Assembly (NCBI GenBank): GCA_021229015.1 | Contig: CM037795.1 | Location: forward strand, 14,737,362 to 14,801,361 | Source of the DNA: Solen grandis | Lineage: Eukaryota > Mollusca > Bivalvia > Adapedonta > Solenidae | Length of the DNA stretch: 64,000 nt | Reading direction: 5' to 3' | Shown here: positions 1 through 12,393 of the stretch, piece after piece | How positions within the stretch are numbered: the stretch's first letter is position 1 | Layout of the letters: each line of letters begins with the position of its first letter | The notes under the pieces: generated by a model | What the model was told of the DNA's origin: nothing | The model's input: the letters and a program-made list of their open reading frames with translations, nothing else | The model's database searches: none | Made by a program: the position numbers and the translations under genes

Positions 1-470
1 CCTCTAGAGTGTTCACAATGTTTTTCTAAAATTTGACCTGGTGACCTAGTTTTTGACCCCACATGACCCTATTTCGAACTCATCCGAGATATCATGTAGA
101 CAAACATCCTGACCAAGTTTCATGAAGATTGGGCCAAAACTGTGGCCTCTAGCGTGTTCACAAGGTTTTTCTAAAATTTGACCTGGTGACCTAGTTTTTG
201 ACCCCACATGACCCAATTTCAAACTCATGCGAGATATCATGTAGCAAACATCCTGACCAAGTTTCATGAAGATTGGGCCAAAACTGTGGCCTCTAGAGTG
301 TTCACAAGGTTTTTTAGATATCATGTAGACAAACATCCTGACCAAGTTTCATGAAGATTGGGCCAAAACTGTGGCCTCTAGAGTGTTCACAAGCAATTGT
401 TGACGACGGACGACTGACGACGCACGACGCACAAAAGCTCACACGAGCACAAGTGCTCAGGTGAGCTAAA
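1..470 (-). repeat. Dispersed bivalve-type repeat, minus orientation, ~150-bp internal tandem units
   Basis: The first ~390 bases hold nearly three imperfect copies of a unit built around 'tgaccaagtttcatgaagat' and 'gtggcctctagagtgttcac'. They are followed by a GACG-rich stretch and 'gtgctcaggtgagct'. That end is the reverse complement of the 5' end seen at 34446, 40671 and 41482, so this is the same superfamily in minus orientation. The open frame here is repeat-derived, not a gene. The element enters from beyond the window edge. Confidence 0.7.
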
Positions 471-3400
471 AAAATGTGTAAAACAATAAAATTTTGAAAT
501 AAAATTTACACACATTTTAGGTCATATTCTTTTCTATGAATTGGTAAGTTTTCATTTAAATATGACCAGTAAAATCCCGGTTGGCGCGATGATACTAGGG
601 TAGCGTATATTCCTATTTGAGTCTTACCGGCGTGGTAAAGGTGGGGATTTTAAGGAATAATGAAAGTGCATAAAGCAATAAAATTTTGAATTAAAAGTTA
701 AACACATTTTAGGTCATATTCTTTTCTATGCACTGGCAATTCTTCATATTGATATGACCAGTAAAAACCCAAATGGCGCGATGATACTATGGTAGCGCGT
801 ATTCCTATTTAATTCTTACCGGCGTCGCATAGTGATGGAATTGATAAATCATAAAAATGCGCTACAGAAAAAAGATTGAAATGACACATACACACATTTT
901 AGGATATAGTATTTTCTTTGATTTCGCAAGTTTTATTGTAAATATGACCTTTAATAACCCGGGTGGCGAAATGATACTATAGATTAACGTATATTCCAAT
1001 TAAAGTCTTACAGCAGTTGTATAGGGTGCGATATGAAAATTCCTTAAAGTGCGCTTAAAGAATAAAAATTTTGAAATGAAATTTAAACACATTTTAGATT
1101 ATAACCTTCTTTATGAATTGGTAAGTTTTCATGTAAATATGACCAGTAGAAACCCGGGTGGCGCAATGATACTACAGGGTAGCGTACATTCCAATTAGAA
1201 TCTTACGGGCGTCGTATAGGGCGCGATATGAAAAATCCTTAAAGTGCGCTTAAAGAATGAAATTTTTGAAATGAAATTTAAACACATTTTAGATTATAAC
1301 CTTATTCATGAATTGGTAAGTTTTCATGTAAATATGACCAGTAGAAACCCGGGTGGCGCGATGATACTACGGAGTAGCATATATTCCAATTAGAATCTTA
1401 CAGGCTTCGTATAGGGTGCAATATGAAAACCCCTTAAATTGCGCTAAAAGAATGAAATTTTGAAATGAAATTTACACACAATTTAGGATCGAGTACTCTC
1501 TTTGATTTGGCAAGTATTTATGTTGATATGACTTTTAATAACACAGGTGGCGCGATCATACTATAGAGTAGCATATATTCCAATTAGAGTCTTACCGGCG
1601 TCGTATAGGGTGCGATATGAAAAATCCTTAACAATCCCTAAAAGAATAACATTTTGAAATGAAATTTTAAAACATTTTAGGATATAGTCTTCTCTAACAA
1701 TTAGAAAGTTTTCTTATAAATATGACCATTAATAACACGGGTGGCGCGATGATACTATAGATCGAGTAGCGGATATTCCAATTTACCGGCGTCGTATAGG
1801 GTGCGATATGAAAAATCCTTAAATTGCGCTAAAAGAATGAAATTTTAAAATGACATTTACACACAATTTAGGATCGAGTATTCTCTTTGATTTGGCAAGT
1901 ATTTATGTTAATATGACTTTTAATAACCCGGATGGCGCGATGATACTATATATGGTAGCGTATATTCCAATAAGAGACTTACCGGCGTCCGGGTGCGATA
2001 TAAAAAAATCGGAACAAGAATAAAATTTTGAAATGACATTTACACATGTTTTAGGTCAAAGTCTTTCCTATGAATTGGTAAGATTTCTTAAAATTATGAC
2101 CAGTAAAAACCCGGGTGGCGCGGTAATATTATAGAGAAGCGTATATTCCTATTTGAGCCGTGGTATAGGTGGGGATTTTGAAAATAACTAATGTGCATAC
2201 AACATTGTAAATTTGAAATGAAATTTACACATGTTTTAGGTCATAGTCTTTTCTATGAATTGGTAAGATTTTCTATAAATATGAGCAGTAAAAACCTGGG
2301 TGGCGCGGTGATACTAGGGTAGCGTATATTCCTATTTGAGTCTGACCACCGTGGTATAGGTGGGGATTTTAAAAATAACTAAAGTGCATACAACATTGTA
2401 AATTTGAAATGAAATTTACACATGTTTTAGGTCATAGTCTTTTCTATGAATTGGTAAGATTTTCTATAAATATGAGCAGTAAAAACCTGGGTGGCGCGGT
2501 GATACTAGGGTAGCATATATTCCTATTGAGTCTGACCACCGTGGTATAGGTGGTGATTCTTACAAATAATTTAAGTGCACTATAGGATAAAATATTGAAT
2601 GTCATTTTCACATGTTTTAAGTCATAGCCTTTTCTATGAATGAATTTTCTATAAATATGACCAGTAAAAACCCGGGTGGCTCGATGATACTGGAGTAGTG
2701 AATATTCTGACCGCCGTGGTATATGTGTGGATTAAAAAAAAATAATTAAAAAAGTTGAAATGAAATTTTTACACACATTTTAGGATATAGTCTTCTCTAT
2801 GTTTTGGCAAATTTTCATATTGATATGGCCATTAGAAACTGGATGACACGCTGTTTCTATGGTAGCGTATATTCCTAGTTGAGTCTGACCGCCGTGGTAT
2901 AGGGTGGGATTTAAAAAGAAAAACAAAAAACCTTAGTGCGCTTAAGAATAAATATTGAAATGACATTTACACACATTTTAGGATATAGTCTTCTCTATGT
3001 TTTGGCAAATTTTCATATTGATATGAGTCAATACATGTCAGCCCCATTCAAAACAATAACAAAAACATATTATTGTTAGAAATACCGTGTGGGAGTTATA
3101 TTCTTCGAGTGACAGATGTTTGTGTGTGGATTTCTAATAGAAACCCGGGTGGCGCGATGATACTGGAGTAGTAAAAACCCGGGTGGCGCGGTGATACTAG
3201 GGTAGCGTATATTCCTATTTGAGTCTGACCGCCGTGGTATAAGTGGGGATTTTTTCAAAAATAATTTAAATGAATTTAACAAATTTTATGTTATAGTCTC
3301 TTTATTTTTTTTCTTATTTAAAATATAACGGATGGCACGAAGGCACTAGATCTGGATTTGGTATCCGCATAATAGCAACGTACCAAACTTTACAAGTGCG

Positions 3401-3780
3401 TGATCGAGGAAAAAAGGAAAAGGCTAATATGCAATAAAAACATAAAATATTAGTATATTCGTATTTGCACAGATGTTGTAAAATGTTATTTTAAAGCAAC
3501 TTGTGAAATTTCATACAAATACGACTTGAAATAACACAGGTGGCATCTTCAAACCCCGGACGGCGTCATGTCCCCCACCGGTGAGATCTTGAAGTGAATT
3601 TTGAAAATGAATTTAAACATCAAAAAAATAAAATATATCAATGAAAATTGCACATATGATGTAAAATACTCTTATAAACCTACCGGTGAAATTTCATACA
3701 AATTCGACCTTAGATAAAACGGGTGGCGCTATAGAACCCTTGACGGCGTATGGATGGCGCATAATCCTGGATGGCGCTTT
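471..3780. repeat. Satellite array, ~185-197 bp monomer, about 13 recognisable copies
   Basis: The marker 'ggtggcgcgatgatacta' recurs near 574, 772, 961, 1157, 1353, 1547, 1740, 1930, 2115, 2300 and 2487, with weaker copies to about 3190. Each monomer also has an AT-rich part ('ttttgaaatgaaatttacac', 'acattttagg') and a GC-rich part ('gtagcgtatattcctatt', 'taccggcgt'). About 110 bases of unrelated sequence interrupt it near 3027-3137, followed by a short partial duplication at 3145-3190. After about 3300 the copies diverge, but ATAC/GGTGGC fragments continue to about 3780. No coding content is seen. Confidence 0.85.
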
Positions 3781-4171
3781 TTAGTAGGTTGATTGAGTAA
3801 TACTTTGTACTTCCGGTTATAGGTCTAAAGTAACTGAACACAAGCTAGCAAGCGATAGCAGCAAGCAATAAGCTCAGCGAACAACAAGAAAAATGTTGAC
3901 GCAAGCGTCAAAGAATCGGGCCGAAGAACTATTGTTGTTGGCGTGATTCTCCGTTATTGCAGGAAAATGCATAGGAGCTTGGTGACTTATTATTATTATT
4001 ATTTTTTTTTTTATTTAATTGTTTTTCTACATATTTTAACCCACAAAAACATAAAAAGCAAAAGTAAAGTAAAAATTTTCGATATTAAAATTATCATTTT
4101 ACATCCGTTTCTTGGTATTCTATAAAGCCGCAAGGAGTGACACCCGCCATTGTTTTCGCTTTTCTTCTGTA

Positions 4172-4262
4172 TGGCTCATTAGTGCAGTGGATAAAATAGT
4201 CAGGCTAGATCGCCATGCAAACGGCGTTGGAAAAGGGTGTGGGTTCGAGTCACACCCGGAGA
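4172..4262 (+). other. tRNA-like sequence with box A/box B resemblance
   Basis: It has a box-A-like 'ttagtgcagtgg' and a good box B 'gggttcgagtc' about 60 bases apart, with a CGCC/GGCG stem around an 8-base loop. The loop is one base too long for a normal anticodon loop and no acceptor stem forms, so this is not a functional tRNA gene. It is more likely a SINE head or tRNA relic. Confidence 0.3.
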
Positions 4263-5454
4263 ACAATGTTTACAAACTTTTTTTTAAATTATTTTTGCAA
4301 TATAAGATACATATATTTGTTAGATTGAATATCATTAATTTATCTATAACAAGAAAATGTGTATATAAAATGAAATGAAAAAAAAAAACCAAAAAAAAAA
4401 AACCCATAAAATAATGAAGTTTGTTATTTTAGATTTCCTTCCACATATTCATATAATCTAGTACACTTTGGGCAAGAGAAATTGGGAAAGTAAGAGTAGC
4501 GATGTGCTTTTTGTTAGAAATCCATTGAAACAAATAATGTGTTCATCTTTTTTTAACGACCGTGTTCAAGCAAAGTTAAAGCGGATTTATAACATTGGGT
4601 TTATTGGTGTCGCTTGAAAACTTGGTTATCGTTTATTAAATTTACTTTGATAAACAAAAGAAATGAGACATCATCATATTAAAAACCCTGTTCTCTCAGC
4701 GCTATTAGTGCTTTGATTTTAGATGGTCCCTATAAATGACACTTTATATATTTTTAGGTACAAATTTTGTCATATTTCTCCCTGTAATGCAATATATTAT
4801 TTTTTTTATTTCTATTTCTATATAACTATTGTCATAATGCATGCAATACTTTTAATTTGCCATATGCTATGTATGCATGACCTGTAAAAGGAGTGGACTC
4901 AGATGGGCATTTAGCCTGTTGTTCAATCCTATGTATTCTTGAATAAAATATGTATTAAATTAAATACCTATTGGTTTTCGTACTGGCTTTGTACTTCGTG
5001 GAAGTGATTTCAGCATAATTACAATAGGACTAAATCGAAGGTCTACATTCCTAGAAGGTAACTTATTATACAAAAAGTTTAAATAATAACGTGATGTAAT
5101 CTGTTTTACAACCCATGTCCCCGTAGTCAAAAGTTGTTATCGTTAGCAGAAGAAGTGTAAGTACGAAAAGTACGTGTTTACTTCATTTTGCGTTGTGCCG
5201 CAATATAAACCGCTACGAGCGTTAGCACTCCGCAGATAAAATTAACATAAATAAAAAAAAATATCTACAGAATGGTTATATCTGTTCATCATCATTGATT
5301 TTTTTTAAATTCAAAAACGTATATTTTTTACATTTTTCTTACCTTTGTACAAAATTAAAAGTAATGACAGGCACGAAGAAACTCATTGTACAGCTTAGCC
5401 TGGCAAAACCGTATCAGTAACCGGACCGGTTATCAAATTGTTATACGAGTATAT

Positions 5455-6450
5455 AGTCCTAAATGCAAAAATTAGCCGTTCGCACCCATATAGATATATT
5501 TTTGCATTTACGGCTGTGTACACCTATAACAATTTGATATAACTTTTGACGTGGATAAGATAGAGATCCATACTTGGTCTTATTTTGTAGCTATTACATC
5601 CTGCTACATGCCTATACATGGTCTTATGGGGTCACATTGATTCGGTTTCCATCTATAGTCATCTATATGGGTACGAACGGCTAATTTTTGTATTTAGGTC
5701 TATATACACATATAACAATTTGATATAACTTCTGACCTGGATATGATAGAGACCCATACTTGGTCTTATTTTGTAGCTATTACATCCTGCTACATGCCTA
5801 TACCTGGTCTTATGGGGTCACATTGATTCGGTTTCCATCTATAGTCATCTATATGGGTACGAACGGCTATTTTTTGTATTTAGGTCTATATACACATATA
5901 ACAATTTGATATAACTTCTGAACTGGATATGATAGAGACCCATACTTGGTCTTATTTTGTAGCTATTGCAACCTGCTACATGCCTATCCTGGTCTTTGGG
6001 GTCACATTGATTCGGTTTCCATCTATAGTCATCTATATGGGTACGAACGGCTAATTTTTGTATTTAGGTCTATATACACATATAACAATTTGATATAACT
6101 TCTGACCTGGATATGATAGAGACCCATACTTGGTCTTATTTTGTAGCTATTGCAACCTGCTACATGCCTATACCTGGTCTTATGGGGTCACATTGATTCG
6201 GTTTCCATCTATAGTCATCTATATGGCTAGAAGGCTATTTTTGCATTACGGCCATATACACTAAATTTGACATAACTTTTGACCTGGATCTGATTGAGAC
6301 CCATACTTGGTCTTATTTTGTAGCTATTACATCCTGCTACATGCCTATACCTAGTCTTATGGGGTCACATTGATTCGGTTTCCATCTATAGTCATCTATA
6401 TGGCTACGAACGGCTAATTTTTGCATTTACGGCCATATACACATACAACA
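5455..6450. repeat. Tandem array, ~184-bp period, about 5.5 copies
   Basis: The segment 'tttgatataacttttgac' recurs near 5531, 5713, 5901, 6089 and 6267. Each is followed by 'catacttggtcttattttgt', 'catcctgctacatgcctat' and 'tctatagtcatctatatggg'. The central copies are nearly identical and the outer copies are more diverged. It is non-coding, and a different family from the 471-3780 satellite despite the similar period. Confidence 0.85.
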
Positions 6451-6984
6451 GTTATAAAAAATCTTGTTTATGTAACCTAAATAATTTAAATTTAATTGAA
6501 ATTATTATTTTTGTCCTTTTTCGAAAATCACCAAAACAGATACTAGTCAAATAAAATACTTTATTTTATTTTTATTATTGCGTTAAATATGGTCCGTGTT
6601 TTCATTGTTTGTCCGCATACGGCTTCCACCGCATTTTTATAGGGGAGGTAATTTCCGCTACTATTGCTTGCTACTTATTGCTTGCTGACTTGTGTTTACC
6701 TCTAAAGTAATCTACAGAACTTGTTACTTGAAATTCGCCAAATTAAGCTGAAAAAACAAATTGCAGCCTTTTTTTTTGGGCGATATTGGTAAGTTTATTA
6801 TTCGCATTATTGCATTTTGATTCGAATTTTATATAGCTCTATGGTTAGATTTTACAAAATTAATGACGTCATGCGCTGGGCGCGAAACTCTGAAATCTGA
6901 ATCTGAAACAAATACGTTGTAGATCCCAATACTGGGTTTTACACAACGGAAATAAATTCGAATTTCTTGTTTCTGTACGTCGTT

Positions 6985-9205
6985 GATTTATGCCTCAATC
7001 CCAAAGTGATGGTGATCTGGCAAATAAGTTTGCTGATTTCTTTATGGACACAATTTCTAAAATTCGCCAAACACTTAACGATTTTCAGAACTTTCAACCT
7101 CAGGTGAAACAAGTCCCATGTTTTGATAACTTCGAAGATCTCACAGAGGCAGACATAAAATGTCTTATCAATGAACTAAACACAAAATTCCGTGAGCTAG
7201 ATTTATTACCAACCCATATTCTAAAGTCATATTTACATGAACTATTACCTACGGTAAATAAACTAGTCAATCTTTTGTTGAGACAGGGTTTTTTCCTTCA
7301 CACTGGAAACAAGCTATCGTTAGGAGCCGATCGTTAGGCCTTTACTTAAAAAGGCTGGACTCGAACTTCAGTTTTCTAACTACAGACCTATTAGCAATTT
7401 ATCATTCCTTTCTAAGTTAATTGAAAAAGCTGCTTTATTTAGATTAAGTAATCATGTCAGTAACAATGATCTTCTACCTACAAACCAGTCTGCATACAGG
7501 CGTTTTCATTCATGTGAAACTGCTCTTGTTAGATTTGTAAATGACTTGTTGGAGGGTATGGAGAAACAAGAAGTTACAGCAATGATTGCAGTCGATCTCA
7601 GTGCCGCCTTTGACACCGTCGACCATGGTATTCTACTAGATGTGTTACGAAGCCAGTATGGAGTGTGTGGCACAGCGTTAGCTTGGGTCAACTCCTATCT
7701 TCGACCATATAGTTGTCGTGTATATGTAAATTCGACCTAGTCATCTCAACGCCCTCTGGAATGCAGTGTGCCTCAGGGCAGTTGTCTTGGACCTTGGCTT
7801 TATCTTGCATATGCTGGAACTTTTATTTGACGTAATTCCACCAACTATATCTGTATATGGATTTGCTAATGACCATATTGCCAATAAACGTTTTCGACCA
7901 ACTTCAGTGTCAAACGAACGTAATGCCATTGCAGAGCTTGAACAATGTGCAGTTACTATTAATGACTTGATGAACGCGAATAAACTAAAAATGAACACAG
8001 CAAAAACAGAGTTCATAATGTTTGGTAGTAAGGTGCAGTTGAATAAATGCTGTACAAGAAAAATTGACATTGCCGGTGATAAAATCGAATCTGTTGACAC
8101 TATAAGACATTTGGGCACTTACGTAGACGAATCTCTAAAATTAAAAAAACACATTAAAACAAAGTGTAGAACTGCTATGTTGAATTATTTTCGAGTCAAA
8201 AATATTCGTAAATATCTTACCGAAGATGCTGCTAAAATTCTACTTCTTTCTTTAGTTATGTCACATCTGGATTACTGCAATGCCATATTGTTTGGAACTG
8301 CAGATGCTGACTTATATAAAATGCAACGTATCCAGAATATGTGTGCCAAACTGGTCTTACTATGTGGAAAATATGAAAGTTCCAAAGCCCTGTTTGATCT
8401 CCACTGGTTACCAATCAAAGCCCGCATACATTTCAAAATTCTTTGCTTTATGTATAACTGCTCTGTGGGAAATGCTCCATTTTATCTCAGTGAACTTTTA
8501 ACCAAACAAACTCCAAAAAGAGTGGGATTACGATCCTCGGACACTGTAGAATTGTTATATGTCGTTCCATTAAACAAACGAAAAAATATTTTATGACAGA
8601 AGTTTTAGTACTGTAGGTCCAAGTCTTTGGAATCAACTTCCATTGACCATCAGACAGTCGACATCCTTGGACGTGTTTAACCCTTTCCCTCATTTTGACG
8701 CACTCAGTAGGTACATGTACCACATAAAGCCTGATCTGCAGAAAACCACAGTTAAACCTTACCAAATTTAATTATAAAGTCCTCATTTCCAGACCACTGA
8801 GGAGCAGCGAACAGCATAAAACCTGATCAGCCTGCGAGTTACTTGCAGGCTGATCTGGTTTTATGTTGTTCGCATAGGTCTTTTCATGGTTTCCTCTATG
8901 AGGGAAAGGGTTAAGAAACAGTTGAAAACCCACTATTTTAAGGACTTTTACAAACTGTTTTAATTGCGGTGCTTTTCATAATTTATACTGACTTTATAAA
9001 AACCAGTTAATGTCTTTTTTTAATTTTTTTATTATCTGCATAGTTAAAAAATATATATATATCTTTTTTATCATGTAAATATATCAAGTTGTGTTGTATA
9101 TGTCTTGTGGAGTTTATATTTTATGCATACAATGTACAACGCCATTGAATATGTATTCATCATAGAAATAGGCGTTTAACCAAATTAAACAGTTTACAGT
9201 TTACA
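6985..9205 (+). pseudogene. Decayed non-LTR retrotransposon (CR1/L2-like), reverse transcriptase and 3' end
   Basis: Three frames together read as a LINE reverse transcriptase. 6990-7310 is the lead-in (LANKFADFFMDTISKIR). About 7340-7738 holds 'NYRPISNLSFLSKLIEK' and the palm motif 'VDLSAAFDTVDH', then 'CSVPQGSCLGPWLYL' beyond an in-frame TAG at 7738. 7817-8596 holds 'YGFANDH' where FADD is expected, then the thumb and connector ('LHWLPIKARIHFKILC'), ending with 'GPSLWNQLP' and, beyond an inserted MITE, 'KTQLKTHYFKDFYKLF'. No endonuclease domain is visible upstream, so it is 5'-truncated. Lesions: a 14-bp duplication near 7310-7335, the TAG, a frameshift near 7805-7830, and loss of a catalytic Asp in FADD. 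The 3' tail to about 9205 ('aacgccattgaatatg', 'ataggcgtttaaccaaat') resembles L2/Daphne-type ends. The clade is inferred; the RT assignment is firm. Confidence 0.88.
8681..8910. mobile_element. 230-bp MITE with 13-bp TIRs and TTAA target duplication
   Basis: The ends 'CCCTTTCCCTCAT' and 'ATGAGGGAAAGGG' are perfect inverted repeats, flanked by TTAA at 8677-8680 and 8911-8914. Removing the element and one TTAA restores the LINE reading frame (SLDVF followed by KTQLKTHYF), so both boundaries and the insertion event are directly supported. A long internal hairpin has arms around 'cataaaacctgatcagcctg' and 'caggctgatctggttttatg'. TTAA plus CCC ends suggest mobilisation by a piggyBac-type transposase (inference); a TA duplication with one extra A/T at each end fits the same sequence. 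Confidence 0.88.
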
Positions 9206-9237
9206 CGATGTTATATTTAGGTATTCACATCTCTCAT

Positions 9238-10690
9238 CAAATGTATCACCTTCCCTTCAATGTATGATAATTGTCAATTGTAATTGAAAGCACATAAAAA
9301 AACCAAAAAAACTGGCAAAATCCAACAACAGTCAAAAATATTATTTCAAAAATGGCGTCTTGAGTTCTTGACGGTGAACTCAAAATGTTAGTCACGAGTA
9401 TGGTGCACATATACTATATGCTATATATAGAGACAAAATATATACCCTCATGTATTGAGTTCTCGCCATACTGGTATTCTTGGGCTATTTACACTGGTGC
9501 AATATCTATGTCATGTGTGTCGTAATTAAAAAGAAGCTCAAAATTTCTACCATTTTCACTTATGCTTCTTTTTATGATTTTTTTATACCACTTGTTAAAT
9601 CTACTGATAACATTCAGCAAGCATACGAAAACTGATTTATGTAAACCAACATCTGTTCTTAAAACAGTGTAGGTTTGATTATGAATACACTTCTCAACAA
9701 TACTATGTACAGACGTCAAATAGAGCCATAGCTGTTATTAATATGATAGTAAATTTTATACTTGATAATTGTAATACAGCATGCCCATTTAACCTTTGTA
9801 TAGGGTATTTACACCCAAAACTGGCCATGTACCTCCAAAATTGTAAGGACTCTCTGGTTGAAAGGATACAAAGTTAAGGAAAATTGCTGTTGTACCCCCA
9901 GTTACAAAACTCAGAGGGCACCCTATAATAATATGGAACACTTTTAGTGTGATAGTGTTTCTTGTTCTCATTTTGATCATGTTATATTTTACAAACCAAT
10001 CTGTTCTGTGATTAAGAACACAGAACTTCAATGCAACTGTTGTTTATAGATATTGTCTCTATATGTGCACCATACTCATGGCAGACTCATTTTCAGTTCA
10101 TTGTCGAGAACTCCAGACGCCATTTTGGAAATAATTTTTTTGACTGTTGTTGGATTTTGACAGTTATTTTTTAAATTTGTTTTTGATTTATTTAATACCA
10201 TTCATTACATTTGAAGGGAAGATATTGAAGCATTTAATGATATATATGTAATATAAAAGTGAGGGATGGTTTTGTTCATAGTTCTTGTTAGAACTTCTTA
10301 TGCTGTCGACAACTGGATACTCCAGGATATAAACAACAGTTGCAATGAAGTTCTGTGTTCTTCCTATTAGTACAGATTGGTATGCAAAATATAAGATGAT
10401 CCAAATGAGAAAAAAGACACTATCACACTCACAGTCTCCATTAAATTATAGGGTGCCCCCCCCCCCCCCGATTTTGTAACTGGAGGTTTTCCTTGACTTT
10501 GTATCCTTTCATAATTAAAGAGTCCCTACAATTTTGGGGGTACATGGCCAATTTACAGGGGGTAAATGGGCATGCTGTATTATAATTATCAAGTGTGAAT
10601 TTTGCTGTCAGATTAATAACAATTATGGTTCTAAATGACTTCTGTACATAGGATTGTTATGTATTCATAATCAGACATACACTACATGCG
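9238..10690. repeat. Interleaved inverted repeats A-B-A'-B'
   Basis: Segment A (about 9240-9440, with 'aaaatggcgtcttgagttct') is inverted at A' (about 10035-10225, with 'agaactccagacgccatttt'). Segment B (about 9660-10030, with 'acagcatgcccatttaacct') is inverted at B' (about 10325-10690, with 'aaatgggcatgctgtatt'). A/A' behave like ~200-bp terminal inverted repeats around B, while B' lies outside them. B' has a 14-C run near 10448. I see no transposase. The short minus-strand frames here lie within the repeats. Confidence 0.75.
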
Positions 10691-11104
10691 TGGATCCAGG
10701 GGGGGGGGGGGGCAGGGGGACCGGCAGGGCTCAAAATCAACACTCTCATTTCGGTAAAATGCGAGTAGAAAATTAAGTTTGCAAGTTACATTTTAAACCG
10801 TTAGCATTATTTTGCGAGTTAAAATTTTGGCTTAATCAATTTCTTAAACATGTCTAAATGAGATAATGTCAATAAAATAATCAACAGCATCATCAAAACT
10901 AAACGATCCTTGCTTGATTTAAATATCAAAAGCGAAATTTACACCGGTAAGTTAATTTGTATGACTCGCATAAAACACGGGTCTGGTCTGTTGACTACGG
11001 TACACAACATGTGGACTGATATATGTTAGTTAACACATCTGCTGTTTATTCTTGATATGTCCCTTAATGAATATTAACTAATACTTAATACCACTTTATT
11101 TTCT
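10691..11104. repeat. Poly-G tract and fragment of a hAT-like element
   Basis: A G run of about 12 at 10698-10712 is followed by 'cagggctcaaaatcaacact' and 'aaaatgcgagtagaaaatta'. The latter is an inverted, diverged match to the element at 19058-19289. I could not place its other end. The rest is AT-rich with no gene seen. Confidence 0.45.
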
Positions 11105-11720
11105 AATTATGTTTAATTTGATTAAACTTGGCAGGGATGTTCCTTTGGTGAACCTTCACAAAAGTTGCTAAAATAATCTTGATCCATGTGGAACTCTGGT
11201 TGCCATGGCAACAGAAAGAAAAAAAAATGAAAACTTTAAAAATCATCTCCTTCAAAATTATTGGCCAGATTTCAAAATAATTTGGTACATATGTTCCTTG
11301 GTAACTCTCCACCAAGATGGCTAAAATTATCCCGATCCATAAAAAAAAAGGCCACCAGGGGCAGGGCTAATTTGCCTTATAATTATGTATATAGTGAAAT
11401 CTTTAAACAACATTTTAAAAAAACTGCTGGACAGAATTTGATTCAATTTGGCAGGGATGATCATTTGGTGAAGCTTCACAAAGATGCTAAAATTATTCCG
11501 ATCCGTTAAAAAACATGGCCACTATGGGCAGGGCTAATTTGCCTTATATATGTGTATAGTGAAATCTCTAAATGACATCTCTGAAACTGCTGGACAGAAT
11601 TTGATTTACGTTGGCAAGGGTGAGCCTCGAATGAAGCTTCACAAAAGTTGCTAAAATAATTCTGATCCATTAAAAAACATGGCTGCAAGGGGCAGGACTT
11701 ATTTGCTATAAATATGTATA

Positions 11721-11898
11721 CAGTTGAACCTGTATTAGCGGTCCCCTGTATTCAACGGTCATCCCGCATCTAGAGGTCAGTTTTAATATCACCAAATTAG
11801 GAATTTGTTATATATTTAACCTTCATTGAGCAACCACCTCTGTCAAGCAGTCACTTTCTCTTCTTCCCTTGACTGACCGCTTAAGACAGGTTTTACTG
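11721..11898. mobile_element. 178-bp Tc1/mariner-like MITE with TA target duplication
   Basis: It starts 'CAGTTGAACCTGTATTAG' and ends 'TAAGACAGGTTTTACTG', imperfect inverted repeats sharing a GCGGTC/GACCGC inner part. TA dinucleotides sit at 11719-11720 and 11899-11900. It splits one unit of the surrounding repeat, whose text rejoins after removal. The CAG start and TA duplication point to Tc1/mariner mobilisation (inference). Confidence 0.7.
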
Positions 11899-12057
11899 TA
11901 TATAAGTGAAATCTTTAAACCACATCTCCTCTGAAATCACTGGACAGAAATTGATTAAATTTGGCCGGGATGATCATTGGGTGAAACTTCACAAAAGTTG
12001 CTAAAATTATTCCAATCAGTAAAAAAACATGGCCACCAGGGGCGGGGCTAATTTGCT

Positions 12058-12094
<37 letters not shown>

Positions 12095-12393
12095 AATCTT
12101 CAAACCACATCTCCTGTGAAATCACTGGACAGAATTTGATTAAATTTGGCAGGGATGATCATTGGGTGAAGCTTTATAAAAGTTGTTAAAATTTTCCAAA
12201 ATATGGGCAGGGCGAATTTGCCTTATATGAAACTTTAAATGACATCTTCTCTGAAATCACTAGACAGAATTTGATTATATTTGGCAGGGATGATCCTTGG
12301 GTGAAGCTCCACAAATGTTGTTAAAATTATTTCGATCTGTTAAAAAATGTGGCTGCCAGGGGCGGGTCTAATTTACCTTATATGTACTATATT

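Larger units (their letters stand above)
3781..6715. mobile_element. Possible composite element bounded by inverted AGC-rich arms
   Basis: Near 3835-3880 the plus strand reads 'gaacacaagctagcaagcga' and then 'agcagcaagcaataag'. Near 6660-6705, read in reverse complement, it gives 'aaacacaagtcagcaagcaa' and then 'taagtagcaagcaatag'. These look like diverged inverted ends about 2.8 kb apart. Inside lie a tRNA-like sequence and a satellite array. From 4300 to 5450 I see only AT-rich sequence. No transposase frame is visible, and no target duplication was identified. Confidence 0.35.

Noticed and set aside
1..470. Minus-strand 99-aa open frame
   Set aside because: It repeats with the ~150-bp unit (FGPIFMKLGQDVC occurs more than once) and is translated repeat.
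471..6450. CRISPR-like regular repeats
   Set aside because: The repeats are adjacent satellite monomers of ~185-195 bp with no short repeat/unique spacer pattern, in a eukaryotic genome.
6985..9205. Active retrotransposon
   Set aside because: Frameshifts, an in-frame stop, loss of the FADD aspartate, missing endonuclease and an inserted MITE show it is dead.
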